Notes under the pieces: model-generated
Databases searched by the model: none
Seen by the model: only the letters and a program-made list of their open reading frames with translations
Told to the model about the DNA's origin: nothing
Position numbers and translations under genes: made by a program
Source: JBBSGD01 sp038254435
GTDB lineage: Bacteria > Actinomycetota > CADDZG01 > WHSQ01
Length of the DNA: 29,218 nucleotides
Assembly (NCBI GenBank): GCA_038254435.1
Contig: JBBSGD010000028.1
Location: 1-29,218 of the forward strand
Direction of reading: 5' to 3'
Shown: positions 6,885 to 14,900 of the stretch, in pieces
Layout of the letters: every line of letters begins with the position of its first letter
Position numbering within the stretch: the first letter of the stretch is position 1

Positions 6885-9236
6885 GTGAGGGCCCACGGGA
6901 CTCCGGGAGGACACCTGGCCACTCGAACGCGCCGACGAAGCACCAACAAGAGCAAGCGGCCCGCCTCGGCGCGCCGCCCGAGTGGCCGTGCACAATCCCG
7001 GCCTCCGGCGCGGCGCCCCGTGAAGCGCAAGCAGCCCTCGCGTCTTGCCGCGCTCGCCCGCTGGGGAGCGTCCCACGTAAGGCATGCGCCGCCCGCTGCG
7101 TGGGGCCTCGTGGTCGTGTTCGCCGGGATCATCGCGGGCATCGGCATATATGCCGGCGGCGCCGGCCCGGTGGGGACGGGTCTGGACTACGTCGCCCGCC
7201 TGGGAGTCGGGCGCCTCGCCGTGCTCGTACCGGCGCTGATGGTGCTTGCCGGGCTCGTCGCGGCGATCCCGAGAACCCGGCAGCATCTCGTAAGGCTCGC
7301 CGTCGGCTCGTTGCTCCTCGTGGTCACGCTCGCCGCGATGACTCATCTGGTGTGGGGGGACAAGCCGGTCTCGGTGTCGCTCGCCAAGCTGAGGCTTATG
7401 GGCGGAGTGTTTGGCGCCGTCGCGGCGCGGCCTATGGCGAGCCTGATCGGCGTCTGGGCGGCATGGCTCGTCCTAGTGCTCGTTTTCTTCGCAGGGGTGC
7501 TCATCGTCACGCGCACACCGGTCACCCGCGTCGCGGCAGGGGCGAGGTTCGTTGGCGAGGAGGTGGCCGCCTTCGTGCGCGGCTTCGTGGCGCGCGACGA
7601 AGACGATGAAGAGGATCTGCAAGAGGGAGCCGGCCAAGGGGAGGCAGAGGTCGAAGCTTCGGGGAAGGCGCCTGTTGCGCAAGAGGCTCCCGCAGCCGTC
7701 GCACCAGTCGAGGCAGGACGGCCCACCCAGCTGACCATGCCGGTTGGCGACACGAGGTCCTACAAGCTTCCGCCGCTGGACGTGCTGGCGCGCGGCAATG
7801 AGCAGCAGGTTTCGGCCCGCTCGATCGACGAGATGAGCCGGGTGATCGAGGCCACCTTCGAGCAGTTCAAAGTGGACGCCGCGGTCACCGGCTACACAGC
7901 CGGTCCAACGGTGACGCGTTTCGAGGTCGAACTGGGCCCGGGCGTCAAGGTGAACCGCGTCCTGTCCCTGTCGAACGAGATGAAGTACGCGCTGGCCTCC
8001 GGCGAGCTCCGCTTTCTGGCACCGATCCCTGGACGATCGGCGATCGGCATCGAGGTTCCGAGCCGCACCAGGCGCCTCGTAACCCTGGGGGACGTGTTGC
8101 GTTCCGGGACCGCCGCGCGCGACAAGCACCCGATGTCTGTGGCGCTCGGCATGGACATCTCCGGGGACTCGGTCATTGCCAATCTCACCGACATGCCTCA
8201 CGTGCTCATCGCAGGAGCCACCAACTCGGGCAAGTCCTCGTGCATCAACTCGCTGATTACCTCAGTGTTGGTGCGAGCGAGGCCCGACCAGGTGCGCATG
8301 ATCCTGATCGACCCGAAGCGTGTCGAGCTGACGCACTTCGCCGGAGTGCCGCACCTTCTTACCCCCGTCGTCACAGTTCCGAAGAAGGCGGCTGCCGCGC
8401 TTGGATGGGTGGTGCGCGAGATGGAGATGCGCTACGAGGTTCTCGCGCACTGCGGGATGCGCAACCTCGAGATGTACAACGACGCGGTGGCGCGCGGAGC
8501 GGTAGTCAGGCGCGGTGACGACGAACCCGACGCGGAGCCGTTTCCGTACATCCTTGTCGTGGTCGACGAGCTGGCCGACCTCATGATGGTCGCGCCGCGC
8601 GACGTTGAAAGCGCCATCTGCCGCATTGCCCAGATGGCGCGTGCAGTCGGAATCCACCTCGTCATAGCGACTCAACGACCCTCGGTTGACGTGGTCACGG
8701 GAGTGATCAAGGCCAACGTGCCGTCGCGGCTCGCGTTCTCTGTGGCGTCCCAGCAGGATTCGCGCGTGATACTCGATCAAGGCGGGGCCGACAAGCTCAT
8801 CGGCCTCGGGGACATGCTGTTCCTGCACGCGAACGCGAGCAAGCCGCGCCGCATCCAGGGAGCATGGGTCACCGAGAAGGAGATCGCAGGCATCGTCGGG
8901 CACACTCGCAGACAGGGGCAGCCCAGCTACGTGGAGGGGATCACGGTGGATGAGTCGCGGCCGGGGCCCGACTCAGGCTACGGCTCCGGCGGGGGGGACG
9001 ACGAGCTCCTACAGGAAGCGCTGGAGCTGGTGGTTCGCTCCGGGCTCGGCTCGACCTCGATGCTCCAACGCAAGCTCAAGGTTGGCTTCGCCCGGGCGGG
9101 GCGTCTCATGGACCTCCTCGAGCAGAGGGGCATCGTGGGACCATCGCAGGGCAGCAAGCCGCGCGATGTGTTGATGACTCCCGAGGAGCTCGCCGACCCG
9201 TCCAGCGCCGATCAGGTAGCCGAGCACGGCGTCTGA
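6885..9236 (+). CDS. ftsK: DNA translocase FtsK/SpoIIIE
   Basis: FtsK is a membrane-anchored hexameric motor that pumps chromosomal DNA through the closing septum. The 783-residue product has a basic N-terminus and four hydrophobic segments between roughly residues 70 and 215, then an acidic and Ala/Pro-rich linker. The motor domain has Walker A GATNSGKSS (Gly444 to Ser452) and Walker B ILVVVDELADLMM (Asp561, Glu562). ATQRPSVDVVTGVIKANVPSRLAFSV is also characteristic. The C-terminal winged-helix gamma domain (STSMLQRKLKVGFARAGRLM, then RGIVGPSQGSKPR) normally reads polar KOPS-type sites. The start is uncertain: the GTG at 6885 has no clear ribosome binding site and may be leaderless. A CTG at 6915 after GGGAGGA is too close to that site. 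Confidence 0.95.
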   Translation: MRAHGTPGGHLATRTRRRSTNKSKRPASARRPSGRAQSRPPARRPVKRKQPSRLAALARWGASHVRHAPPAAWGLVVVFAGIIAGIGIYAGGAGPVGTGLDYVARLGVGRLAVLVPALMVLAGLVAAIPRTRQHLVRLAVGSLLLVVTLAAMTHLVWGDKPVSVSLAKLRLMGGVFGAVAARPMASLIGVWAAWLVLVLVFFAGVLIVTRTPVTRVAAGARFVGEEVAAFVRGFVARDEDDEEDLQEGAGQGEAEVEASGKAPVAQEAPAAVAPVEAGRPTQLTMPVGDTRSYKLPPLDVLARGNEQQVSARSIDEMSRVIEATFEQFKVDAAVTGYTAGPTVTRFEVELGPGVKVNRVLSLSNEMKYALASGELRFLAPIPGRSAIGIEVPSRTRRLVTLGDVLRSGTAARDKHPMSVALGMDISGDSVIANLTDMPHVLIAGATNSGKSSCINSLITSVLVRARPDQVRMILIDPKRVELTHFAGVPHLLTPVVTVPKKAAAALGWVVREMEMRYEVLAHCGMRNLEMYNDAVARGAVVRRGDDEPDAEPFPYILVVVDELADLMMVAPRDVESAICRIAQMARAVGIHLVIATQRPSVDVVTGVIKANVPSRLAFSVASQQDSRVILDQGGADKLIGLGDMLFLHANASKPRRIQGAWVTEKEIAGIVGHTRRQGQPSYVEGITVDESRPGPDSGYGSGGGDDELLQEALELVVRSGLGSTSMLQRKLKVGFARAGRLMDLLEQRGIVGPSQGSKPRDVLMTPEELADPSSADQVAEHGV

Positions 9237-9253
9237 GGACCGCGTGCCGGTCC
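9237..9253 (+). terminator. Short hairpin directly after ftsK
   Basis: GGACCG (9237-9242) pairs with CGGTCC (9248-9253) across a 5-base loop, immediately after the ftsK stop. The stem is short and no T-run follows, so termination is only a suggestion. Confidence 0.35.
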
Positions 9254-9300
9254 CGAGGCTTGACACTCCCGAGCCTAAAAGGATGAGCGGCATGCGCCGA

Positions 9301-9306
9301 TATACT
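9301..9306 (+). promoter_or_regulatory. Candidate -10 element for the RodZ-like/rimO operon
   Basis: TATACT is the best -10 match in the 114-bp gap between ftsK and the RodZ-like gene, 44 bp ahead of its GTG. A TTGACA (9260-9265) lies 35 bp upstream, too far to be its -35 partner. The element directly upstream at normal spacing is poor. Confidence 0.4.
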
Positions 9307-9350
9307 GAGGGTTACAGGTCCGTGCCCACTTCGTCTAGTCCACAAAGAGC

Positions 9351-10157
9351 GTGAGCGACCAAGAGCAGACCATCGGCCGACATTTGAGGGCCGCGAGGCG
9401 CAAGCGCAGAGTCAGCATCGACCGGGCGGCAGAAGAAACCCGAATCCGTGCGGACTTTCTCATGCGCATGGAGTCAGATGACTTCGACTTCCTCGCGTCC
9501 ACGTACGTGCGCGGGTTCTTGCGTTCCTACGCTCGCTATCTCATGATCGATCCGGCGCCTCTGGTGACGGAATTCGATTCTCGCTACGGCTCGAGAAAGG
9601 TCGACGAAGCCAAGATAATGGCGAGTGAGCGCCGGTCGCGACGCTCTTCCATCCCGCGCCAGCGTTCGCGCATGAGCAGCAGCTGGACCGTAGCAGCCGG
9701 AATCGCTGCAGCGTTTTTGCTGGCGCTGTTCGTCATTGGGGTGACGCAGCCGAACAACTCGGGCGGGAACAAGACCGGAAACGAGCAGGCAACGAGCAAC
9801 CAGGCAGCAGATGCAAGTCCGTCACCTTCTTCGAGTAAGCAGCCGCCGAGTCCTTCGGGCGGCGGATCCAAGCCTTCGCCCGACTCAAACACGATCGCCT
9901 TCGACAACGGAATAGACGTGAAGATCCTCGCAACGCGGGGCCCGTGCTGGGTGGGAGTGACCGCCGATGGCAGTTACACCCAACAGATCATCGCGGTTGG
10001 ACAAAAGGCTTCTTACGCGGCGCAGTCGTCGATGATCATCAAGTTCGGCGCGGCCGCCAGTGTCGACCTCATCGTGAACGGGCACAACATTGGCGCTCCC
10101 TCGGACGCCACCGTATACACGATTACGCTGCCCGACGATCTGCAGAACCCGCACTGA
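9351..10157 (+). CDS. RodZ-like membrane-anchored helix-turn-helix protein
   Basis: This 268-residue protein begins with a helix-turn-helix domain of the RodZ/HTH_25 type (TIGRHLRAARRKRRVSID, then YVRGFLRSYARYL, residues 7-64). A basic juxtamembrane stretch and a single transmembrane segment (about 112-131) follow. A Ser/Pro/Gly/Gln-rich extracellular linker (about 135-180) leads to a C-terminal beta-rich domain of the DUF4115 type (DVKILATRGPCWVGVTADG). In RodZ the HTH contacts the MreB cytoskeleton rather than DNA, and the protein supports cell shape. The role here is inferred by family. The GTG start has only a weak AAAGAG upstream. rimO starts 4 bases after the stop. Confidence 0.85.
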   Translation: MSDQEQTIGRHLRAARRKRRVSIDRAAEETRIRADFLMRMESDDFDFLASTYVRGFLRSYARYLMIDPAPLVTEFDSRYGSRKVDEAKIMASERRSRRSSIPRQRSRMSSSWTVAAGIAAAFLLALFVIGVTQPNNSGGNKTGNEQATSNQAADASPSPSSSKQPPSPSGGGSKPSPDSNTIAFDNGIDVKILATRGPCWVGVTADGSYTQQIIAVGQKASYAAQSSMIIKFGAAASVDLIVNGHNIGAPSDATVYTITLPDDLQNPH

Positions 10158-10161
10158 TCGC

Positions 10162-11520
10162 GTGTCCTGCGCAAAGGTGGCGATAGTCACTCTCGGCTGC
10201 CCCAAGAACGCCGTGGACTCGGAGGGCCTGGGTGGTCTTATCGCGATGGGGGGCCATGAGGTGGTCGGGGACGTCGTGGACGCAGACATCGTCCTCGTCA
10301 ACACCTGCGGGTTCATTGATCCCGCCAGGCGCGAGACCGTTCAAGAGGTGCTCGACCTCGCCCAGCTAAAGGAGGCCGGAGCTATCGAGGGCCTGATCCT
10401 GACCGGCTGTCTCGTGGCGCGCTCTGCAGAAGAGATTGCAAGCTCGCTGCCCGAGGTCGACGCGCTCGTCGACTTTGCCGCCTACCCACGTGTCGCCGAG
10501 ATCGTATCTGCGGTGGCCGATGGAATGCTGACCCAGCGAGTGCACGGGGACCCCGGGGCGCGCTTCGACCCTGCCTGGTGGGATGCGAGCATGGCGGCGT
10601 CCCCGCGCCTTCGGTTCGGACACGCTCCGTGGTCGTACCTGAAGATAGCCGAGGGTTGCAACCGCGGCTGTGCCTTCTGCTCGATTCCCCTTATGCGCGG
10701 CAAGTTCCGATCACGCCTTGCGGCCGACATCGAGGGCGAGGCTCGCCGTCTCGCCGCGCAGGGCGTCTCCGAGATCTCGCTGGTCAGCCAGGACTCTGTG
10801 ATGTGGGGACGCGACACGAAGGAAGGCGGCCTCGTCCGGCTGCTCCGCCGCCTCGAGAGCGTGGACGGGCTCAAGAGGATCCGGTTGATGTATCTGCACC
10901 CGCAAGGCGTAAGCGACGAGCTGATCGACACGATGCTCGCCTCCGACGTGATCGTTTCCTACTTCGACCTGTCTTTGCAGCACGTTGCACCCGGCGTGCT
11001 CAAGGCAATGGGCCGCTGGGGCGGGCGCAATCGCTTCGAGCGCATCATCGGGCGCATTCGCGGCGCCGAGCCCCTTGCCGGCATCCGCTCCACTTTCATC
11101 CTCGGTTTCCCCGGCGAGAGCGAAGCCGACGCGGCAGACCTCGACTCGTTCGTCAACGAGTCGGACCTCGACTGGGTGGGCGTGTTCACGTTCTCCCGGG
11201 AGCCGGGAACGCGCTCGGACGTGCTCGAGGGGCAAGTGGACGAAGAGGTGGCGCGCGAGCGCTCCGAGCGAGTCGCCGTGACCGGCGAGATCGCCATGGA
11301 GCGCCGGGCCTCGAGTCTTGTCGGCGAGCGCTTCGAGGTCCTGGTCGAGCGCTGGGACGACGGGGCAGGGACCTGGTCCGGGCGCTCCCAGAGAGAGGCA
11401 CCCGAAGTCGACGGCGAGATCACCTTTACGGTGGACGAGCCGCTCAGGGTCGGGGACTACGTGCCCGTTCGCATCACGGCAAACAGCGGCGCCGATTTGG
11501 CCGGCAAGCTAGAACGTTGA
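10162..11520 (+). CDS. rimO: Ribosomal protein S12 methylthiotransferase
   Basis: RimO is a radical-SAM enzyme that methylthiolates an aspartate of ribosomal protein S12. The 452-residue protein has the three N-terminal cluster cysteines in LGCPKN (Cys13), NTCGF (Cys49) and TGC (Cys83). The radical-SAM triad in EGCNRGCAFCSIP is Cys166, Cys170 and Cys173. LGCPKNAVDSE and the C-terminal TRAM segment with GRSQREAPEVDGEI separate RimO from MiaB. The open frame runs back to 10090 inside the upstream gene. The GTG at 10162 is chosen because it follows that stop by 4 bases and places LGC at the usual distance. The paralogue miaB starts at the right end of this window. Confidence 0.95.
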   Translation: MSCAKVAIVTLGCPKNAVDSEGLGGLIAMGGHEVVGDVVDADIVLVNTCGFIDPARRETVQEVLDLAQLKEAGAIEGLILTGCLVARSAEEIASSLPEVDALVDFAAYPRVAEIVSAVADGMLTQRVHGDPGARFDPAWWDASMAASPRLRFGHAPWSYLKIAEGCNRGCAFCSIPLMRGKFRSRLAADIEGEARRLAAQGVSEISLVSQDSVMWGRDTKEGGLVRLLRRLESVDGLKRIRLMYLHPQGVSDELIDTMLASDVIVSYFDLSLQHVAPGVLKAMGRWGGRNRFERIIGRIRGAEPLAGIRSTFILGFPGESEADAADLDSFVNESDLDWVGVFTFSREPGTRSDVLEGQVDEEVARERSERVAVTGEIAMERRASSLVGERFEVLVERWDDGAGTWSGRSQREAPEVDGEITFTVDEPLRVGDYVPVRITANSGADLAGKLER

Positions 11521-11525
11521 CCCGG

Positions 11526-12077
11526 GTGCGTGCCCTGCCCCTCACGGTGCCCAACGTCATCACCGTCGTGCGCGTCGGCCTCGTACCGTTGTTCGTGTTC
11601 CTCTCCTACGGACAGTCGGCAATCGCGCGGGCGCTCGCGCTGGCGGTCTTCTTGCTGGCTTCGCTGTCCGACTTCCTCGACGGTCATCTGGCGCGGCGCA
11701 ACGATGACACCTCACGCGCCGGCGAGTGGCTCGATCCGCTCGCCGACAAGCTCCTCGTGGGATCGGCGCTCGTGGTGCTCGTGGCATTGCGCGGGTGGCC
11801 GCTGTGGGGGGCGCTCGTCATTGCGGCGAGAGAGCTCGGTGTACAGGTCCTGCGCACGCGCATTGTGCAAGGCGGCGGGACGCTTCCGGCCTCGCTTGCG
11901 GGAAAGGCAAAGACGGTTCTCCAGATCACGACCTTGGCGTGGTGGCTGTTCCCGTGGCCCTCTCTCAACACCGGTCACTGGGTTCTGTTCACGCTCACGC
12001 TGGCCGTTACCGTTGTCTCGGGAGGCGAGTACTTCATCGCCGCCTTCAAAGGACGCAGCGTCAAGGTAGCTTCGTGA
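11526..12077 (+). CDS. pgsA: CDP-diacylglycerol--glycerol-3-phosphate 3-phosphatidyltransferase family protein
   Basis: This is an integral membrane CDP-alcohol phosphatidyltransferase of about 183 residues. The signature D-x2-DG-x2-AR-x8-G-x3-D-x3-D is complete in SDFLDGHLARRNDD and AGEWLDPLADKL. Several hydrophobic helices surround it. LTVPNVITVVRVGLVP at the N-terminus and the short length fit PgsA, which makes phosphatidylglycerophosphate. Related enzymes such as phosphatidylinositol phosphate synthase cannot be fully excluded. Two starts are possible: the GTG at 11526, or a TTG at 11517 overlapping the rimO stop. Neither has a clear ribosome binding site, so coupling to rimO is likely. 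The stop overlaps the cinA GTG. Confidence 0.88.
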   Translation: MRALPLTVPNVITVVRVGLVPLFVFLSYGQSAIARALALAVFLLASLSDFLDGHLARRNDDTSRAGEWLDPLADKLLVGSALVVLVALRGWPLWGALVIAARELGVQVLRTRIVQGGGTLPASLAGKAKTVLQITTLAWWLFPWPSLNTGHWVLFTLTLAVTVVSGGEYFIAAFKGRSVKVAS

Positions 12078-13309
12078 GGGGCGAGATCGTCGGCGTGGGC
12101 ACCGAGCTGCTGCTCGGCCAGATAGCCAACACCAACGCACAGCATCTGTCCCAGGAGCTCACCGTTGCCGGCGTCGACATCTTCCTGCACACCGCCGTGG
12201 GCGACAACCTTCAGCGCGTCGAGCGGGTGATCCGCCAGAGTCTTCAGCGGTCAGACGTCGTGGTCGTAACCGGCGGGCTCGGCCCGACGCCGGACGACTT
12301 GACACGCGAGGCCGTTGCCGCCGCCCTCGACGTGCCGCTGGTGCGCGATGAGGAGCTCACCGCGACGGTGCGCGGGATCTTCGAGGACATGGGCCGCACC
12401 ATGCCCGAGGACAACCTTCGCCAGGCAGACCTGCCGCAGGGCGCGGTGCCGATCCCCCCCGAGGGGACCGCGCCCGGGTTCATGATCGAGCACCACGGGG
12501 CTGTCCTCTTCGCCCTGCCGGGGGTCCCGTGGGAGATGCGCCTGATGCTCGGCAAGACCGTTCTGCCCGCCCTTGCCCGGCGCGGCGAGACCTCGGTGCT
12601 GGTGACCCGTCAGGTGCTGGTTATCGGGCCGGGCGAGTCGGGCGCGCACGAGACCATCAAGGACATCGTGGCGCAGCAGAGCAACCCCACGATCGCCTTC
12701 CTCGCGAGCGCCGGGCAAGTGCACGTGCGCATCACCGCCAAGGCCGCCACCACGGCGGAAGCAGAGTCTCTCATTGCGCCACTCGAGAAGCAGATCAGGG
12801 ACCGGCTCGGAGCTGCGGCCGTGCCGGGGCACTTCGACAACGCGGCCCAGGCCCTCGCCGGCATTGCCATGGCCAAGGGCGTGAGCGTTGCTGCTGCCGA
12901 GTCGTTGACGGGCGGCCTGCTGGCGGCGCAGCTTACGGACGCGCCGGGCGCCAGCGATTACTTCCTCGGCTCCCTCGTCACCTATTCGCCTGCCTCCAAG
13001 GGCGCGCTTGCCGGAGTGCCGCAAGAGATCCTCGACGGCCCCGGGGCTATTAGCGAAGAGGCGGCCGCGGCGCTAGCACAGGGGGCTGCAGCTCGCTTCG
13101 GCGCCGATCTGGGCCTCTCGACTACCGGCGTGGCCGGGCCTGCGGAGAGCGAGGGCAAGCCGCCCGGGGTCGTGTACGTGGGCGCTTGTATGTCCGGACG
13201 CACGCACGTGGCGCGCGTGCAGGGGCACGGCGACCGCGACAACGTCCGGCGCATGGCCGTCACAGCTGCCTTGAATCTCGCCCGCAGGCTCGTCGCAGGC
13301 GAGGAGTGA
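12074..13309 (+). CDS. cinA: CinA family protein (competence/damage-inducible, NMN deamidase type)
   Basis: The 411-residue protein has the full two-domain CinA layout. An N-terminal MoCF-like domain (EIVGVGTELLLGQIANTNA, then VVVTGGLGPTPDDLT) joins a C-terminal PncC-like domain (AAESLTGGLLAAQLTDAPGAS, then TGVAGPA). Family members recycle pyridine nucleotides by deamidating NMN and hydrolysing ADP-ribose. Older names come from its co-transcription with recA in streptococci. Here recA lies 12 kb away. The GTG overlaps the pgsA stop by four bases and the stop overlaps the next GTG, so it sits inside a coupled operon. Confidence 0.94.
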   Translation: MRGEIVGVGTELLLGQIANTNAQHLSQELTVAGVDIFLHTAVGDNLQRVERVIRQSLQRSDVVVVTGGLGPTPDDLTREAVAAALDVPLVRDEELTATVRGIFEDMGRTMPEDNLRQADLPQGAVPIPPEGTAPGFMIEHHGAVLFALPGVPWEMRLMLGKTVLPALARRGETSVLVTRQVLVIGPGESGAHETIKDIVAQQSNPTIAFLASAGQVHVRITAKAATTAEAESLIAPLEKQIRDRLGAAAVPGHFDNAAQALAGIAMAKGVSVAAAESLTGGLLAAQLTDAPGASDYFLGSLVTYSPASKGALAGVPQEILDGPGAISEEAAAALAQGAAARFGADLGLSTTGVAGPAESEGKPPGVVYVGACMSGRTHVARVQGHGDRDNVRRMAVTAALNLARRLVAGEE

Positions 13310-13872
13310 GCGCGGCCAAGCTCCGGCTCTTCGTTGCGGTACCCGTGCCGGATGGCGTGCTGTCGGGCATCGCGGCTGCCCTCGACCCGCTTAGAAAGAG
13401 CCTCCCCAGCGCGCGCTGGGTGCCCGCGCAGAACCAGCACGTCACGCTCAAGTTCCTCGGTTGGACCCCGCCGGAGCAGCTCGATGCCGCGGCGGACGTC
13501 TGCCGCGCGTGCGCTGCGAAGCACCGGCCGGGCGAGCTGTCGGTGGGCGGTCTCGGCGCCTTCCCGAACGCGCGCGGGGCCCGGGTCCTGTGGGTGGGGC
13601 TGCATGAAGAGCACGGCCTCTTGGGCGCAGTGGCTGCCGACCTCGAGGCCCGTTTCGAGGCGCTGGGCCACGAGCCGGAGGTCAGGGGCTTCTCTGCCCA
13701 CATGACGGTGGCTCGCTTCGCGCGGCCGCACGCGCTGCCGGCCGAAGACGACTTGCCGAGGATTCCCGCGGCGGCCTTTGCGTGCCGGTCGATAGTCCTT
13801 TACCGGAGCATCCCGGCGCGCTCCGGCGTTCGCTACGACCCTGTCGGCAAGTGGGCGCTGGGCGGTTCATGA
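13306..13872 (+). CDS. thpR: RNA 2',3'-cyclic phosphodiesterase (2H family)
   Basis: This 188-residue 2H phosphoesterase has both catalytic tetrapeptides, HVTL (His45) and HMTV (His132), symmetrically placed as in ThpR/LigT. The family opens 2',3'-cyclic phosphate RNA ends to 2'-phosphates, and some members ligate tRNA halves in vitro. The biological substrate is unknown. The start is a GTG overlapping the cinA stop (GTGA). It fits the RNA-metabolism theme of its neighbours. Confidence 0.92.
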   Translation: MSAAKLRLFVAVPVPDGVLSGIAAALDPLRKSLPSARWVPAQNQHVTLKFLGWTPPEQLDAAADVCRACAAKHRPGELSVGGLGAFPNARGARVLWVGLHEEHGLLGAVAADLEARFEALGHEPEVRGFSAHMTVARFARPHALPAEDDLPRIPAAAFACRSIVLYRSIPARSGVRYDPVGKWALGGS

Positions 13873-13900
13873 GGCTGCCTCTCAAAGAAGGCGGTGCGCC

Positions 13901-13906
13901 TATCCT
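13901..13906 (+). promoter_or_regulatory. Candidate -10 element for a leaderless GNAT mRNA
   Basis: TATCCT lies 8 bases before the ATG at 13915. Transcription starting at the usual distance would begin at the start codon itself. No ribosome binding site precedes this ATG. Confidence 0.4.
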
Positions 13907-13914
13907 CATCTGTG

Positions 13915-14472
13915 ATGAGATTCAGAAAGAGCAGGTCGCTGCGCACCGAGCGGCTGACCATTGCGCCCATGTCGCTGCGCTACGTGGACGATCTGTGGGC
14001 CTCCATCAGGGTGTCCGCTCGGGAGATCGGCGAGTGGATGTCGTGGGGGATCGATCCGACGAAGGAGCAGACGCGGGCGTTTGCGGACAGCTCGGCAAAG
14101 GCCTGGGAGATGGGCGTCGAGTGGAACTGGGCGCTGCTGCTCGAGGGGCGGCCCGTGGGCGGCATCGGCATCGGTCAGTACGTACCCCTCATCAAGTGCG
14201 GACAGCTCGGCTACTGGCTGCGCAGCGACCTCGCCGGCAGGGGGCTCGTGACCGAAGCGGGCGCTGCGGTGGTCGAGTACGCCTTCGGCGAGCTCGGCCT
14301 CCATCGCCTCGAGCTCCACGCCGCTCCAGAGAACAAAGCCAGCATCGCCGTGGCGCGCAAGCTCGGGTTCCGGCACGAGGGTCTCTTGCGCCACGGCAGC
14401 CATGCCCGGCGCGGCTGGCATGACGTCAATGTCTACGGACTGCTCGCTACCGACGAAAGGCCACAGGGATGA
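13915..14472 (+). CDS. GNAT family N-acetyltransferase, RimJ/RimL type
   Basis: The 185-residue protein has the GNAT fold of the RimJ/RimL group. The acetyl-CoA loop is in SDLAGRGLVTEAGAAVVEYAF, and the late motif LHRLELHAAPENKASIAVARKLGFRHEG is the usual strand-helix segment with the conserved Asn. Such enzymes acetylate N-terminal amines of ribosomal proteins, or small molecules; the acceptor cannot be read from sequence. A GTG at 13894 would add seven residues. The ATG is preferred because a -10-like TATCCT stands just upstream and the N-terminus (RTERLTIAPM) then fits the family. The stop overlaps the following ATG (ATGA). Confidence 0.87.
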   Translation: MRFRKSRSLRTERLTIAPMSLRYVDDLWASIRVSAREIGEWMSWGIDPTKEQTRAFADSSAKAWEMGVEWNWALLLEGRPVGGIGIGQYVPLIKCGQLGYWLRSDLAGRGLVTEAGAAVVEYAFGELGLHRLELHAAPENKASIAVARKLGFRHEGLLRHGSHARRGWHDVNVYGLLATDERPQG

Positions 14473-14900
14473 CGCGCCGGTTGCTCGTGGCTGTTGCAGC
14501 CGGGCTTGCTTTCGCCGCGGCTGCATGCGCAAGCGGCTCGGCCGGCGGGCCGGCAAGGGTGCGCTCCGCGGGCACGAGCGGGGTCTCGGTCAAGAGTCCG
14601 TTGGTGGCGGCGGTAGCTTCTCTGTGTGCCGCCGAGAAGAGGTCGGGCAAAGATCCCGGCAGCGCCCGCCGCATCTTTCTCGACGAGGCGCACGAGGACC
14701 TGCACACGCTGGCCGGCAGGGCCGAGGGCAAGGACAGGCAAGCCGCAGCCCGGCTGCTCGTCGCGATGGAGGCCGTTGAGGCAGGAGTCAAGCCCGGGAC
14801 GCAGCCGCGCCGCGCCGCGGCTCTTCTCGGCACCCTCATCGACGAGGCCACCGGAGCGCTTGGGGTCATCGGCTTGAAGGCTCCGGCGTGTGCGGCCTGA
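14469..14900 (+). CDS. Small lipoprotein of unknown function
   Basis: I do not recognise a family for this 143-residue protein. It has an evident lipoprotein signal: TRR, a hydrophobic stretch and a lipobox ending at Cys20 (FAAAACAS). The mature part is Ala-rich and predicted helical. It has one cysteine in ASLCAAEK near residue 57 and another at the C-terminus (PACAA), which could form a disulfide outside the membrane. It overlaps the GNAT stop by ATGA. The start of the next lipoprotein gene lies inside its last codons, so the two are probably made and exported together. Confidence 0.75.
   Translation: MTRRLLVAVAAGLAFAAAACASGSAGGPARVRSAGTSGVSVKSPLVAAVASLCAAEKRSGKDPGSARRIFLDEAHEDLHTLAGRAEGKDRQAAARLLVAMEAVEAGVKPGTQPRRAAALLGTLIDEATGALGVIGLKAPACAA

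Noticed and set aside
10578..11516. Long upstream extension of the pgsA frame inside rimO
   Set aside because: It is an out-of-frame, Arg-rich shadow of rimO; the phosphatidyltransferase similarity only begins after 11517.
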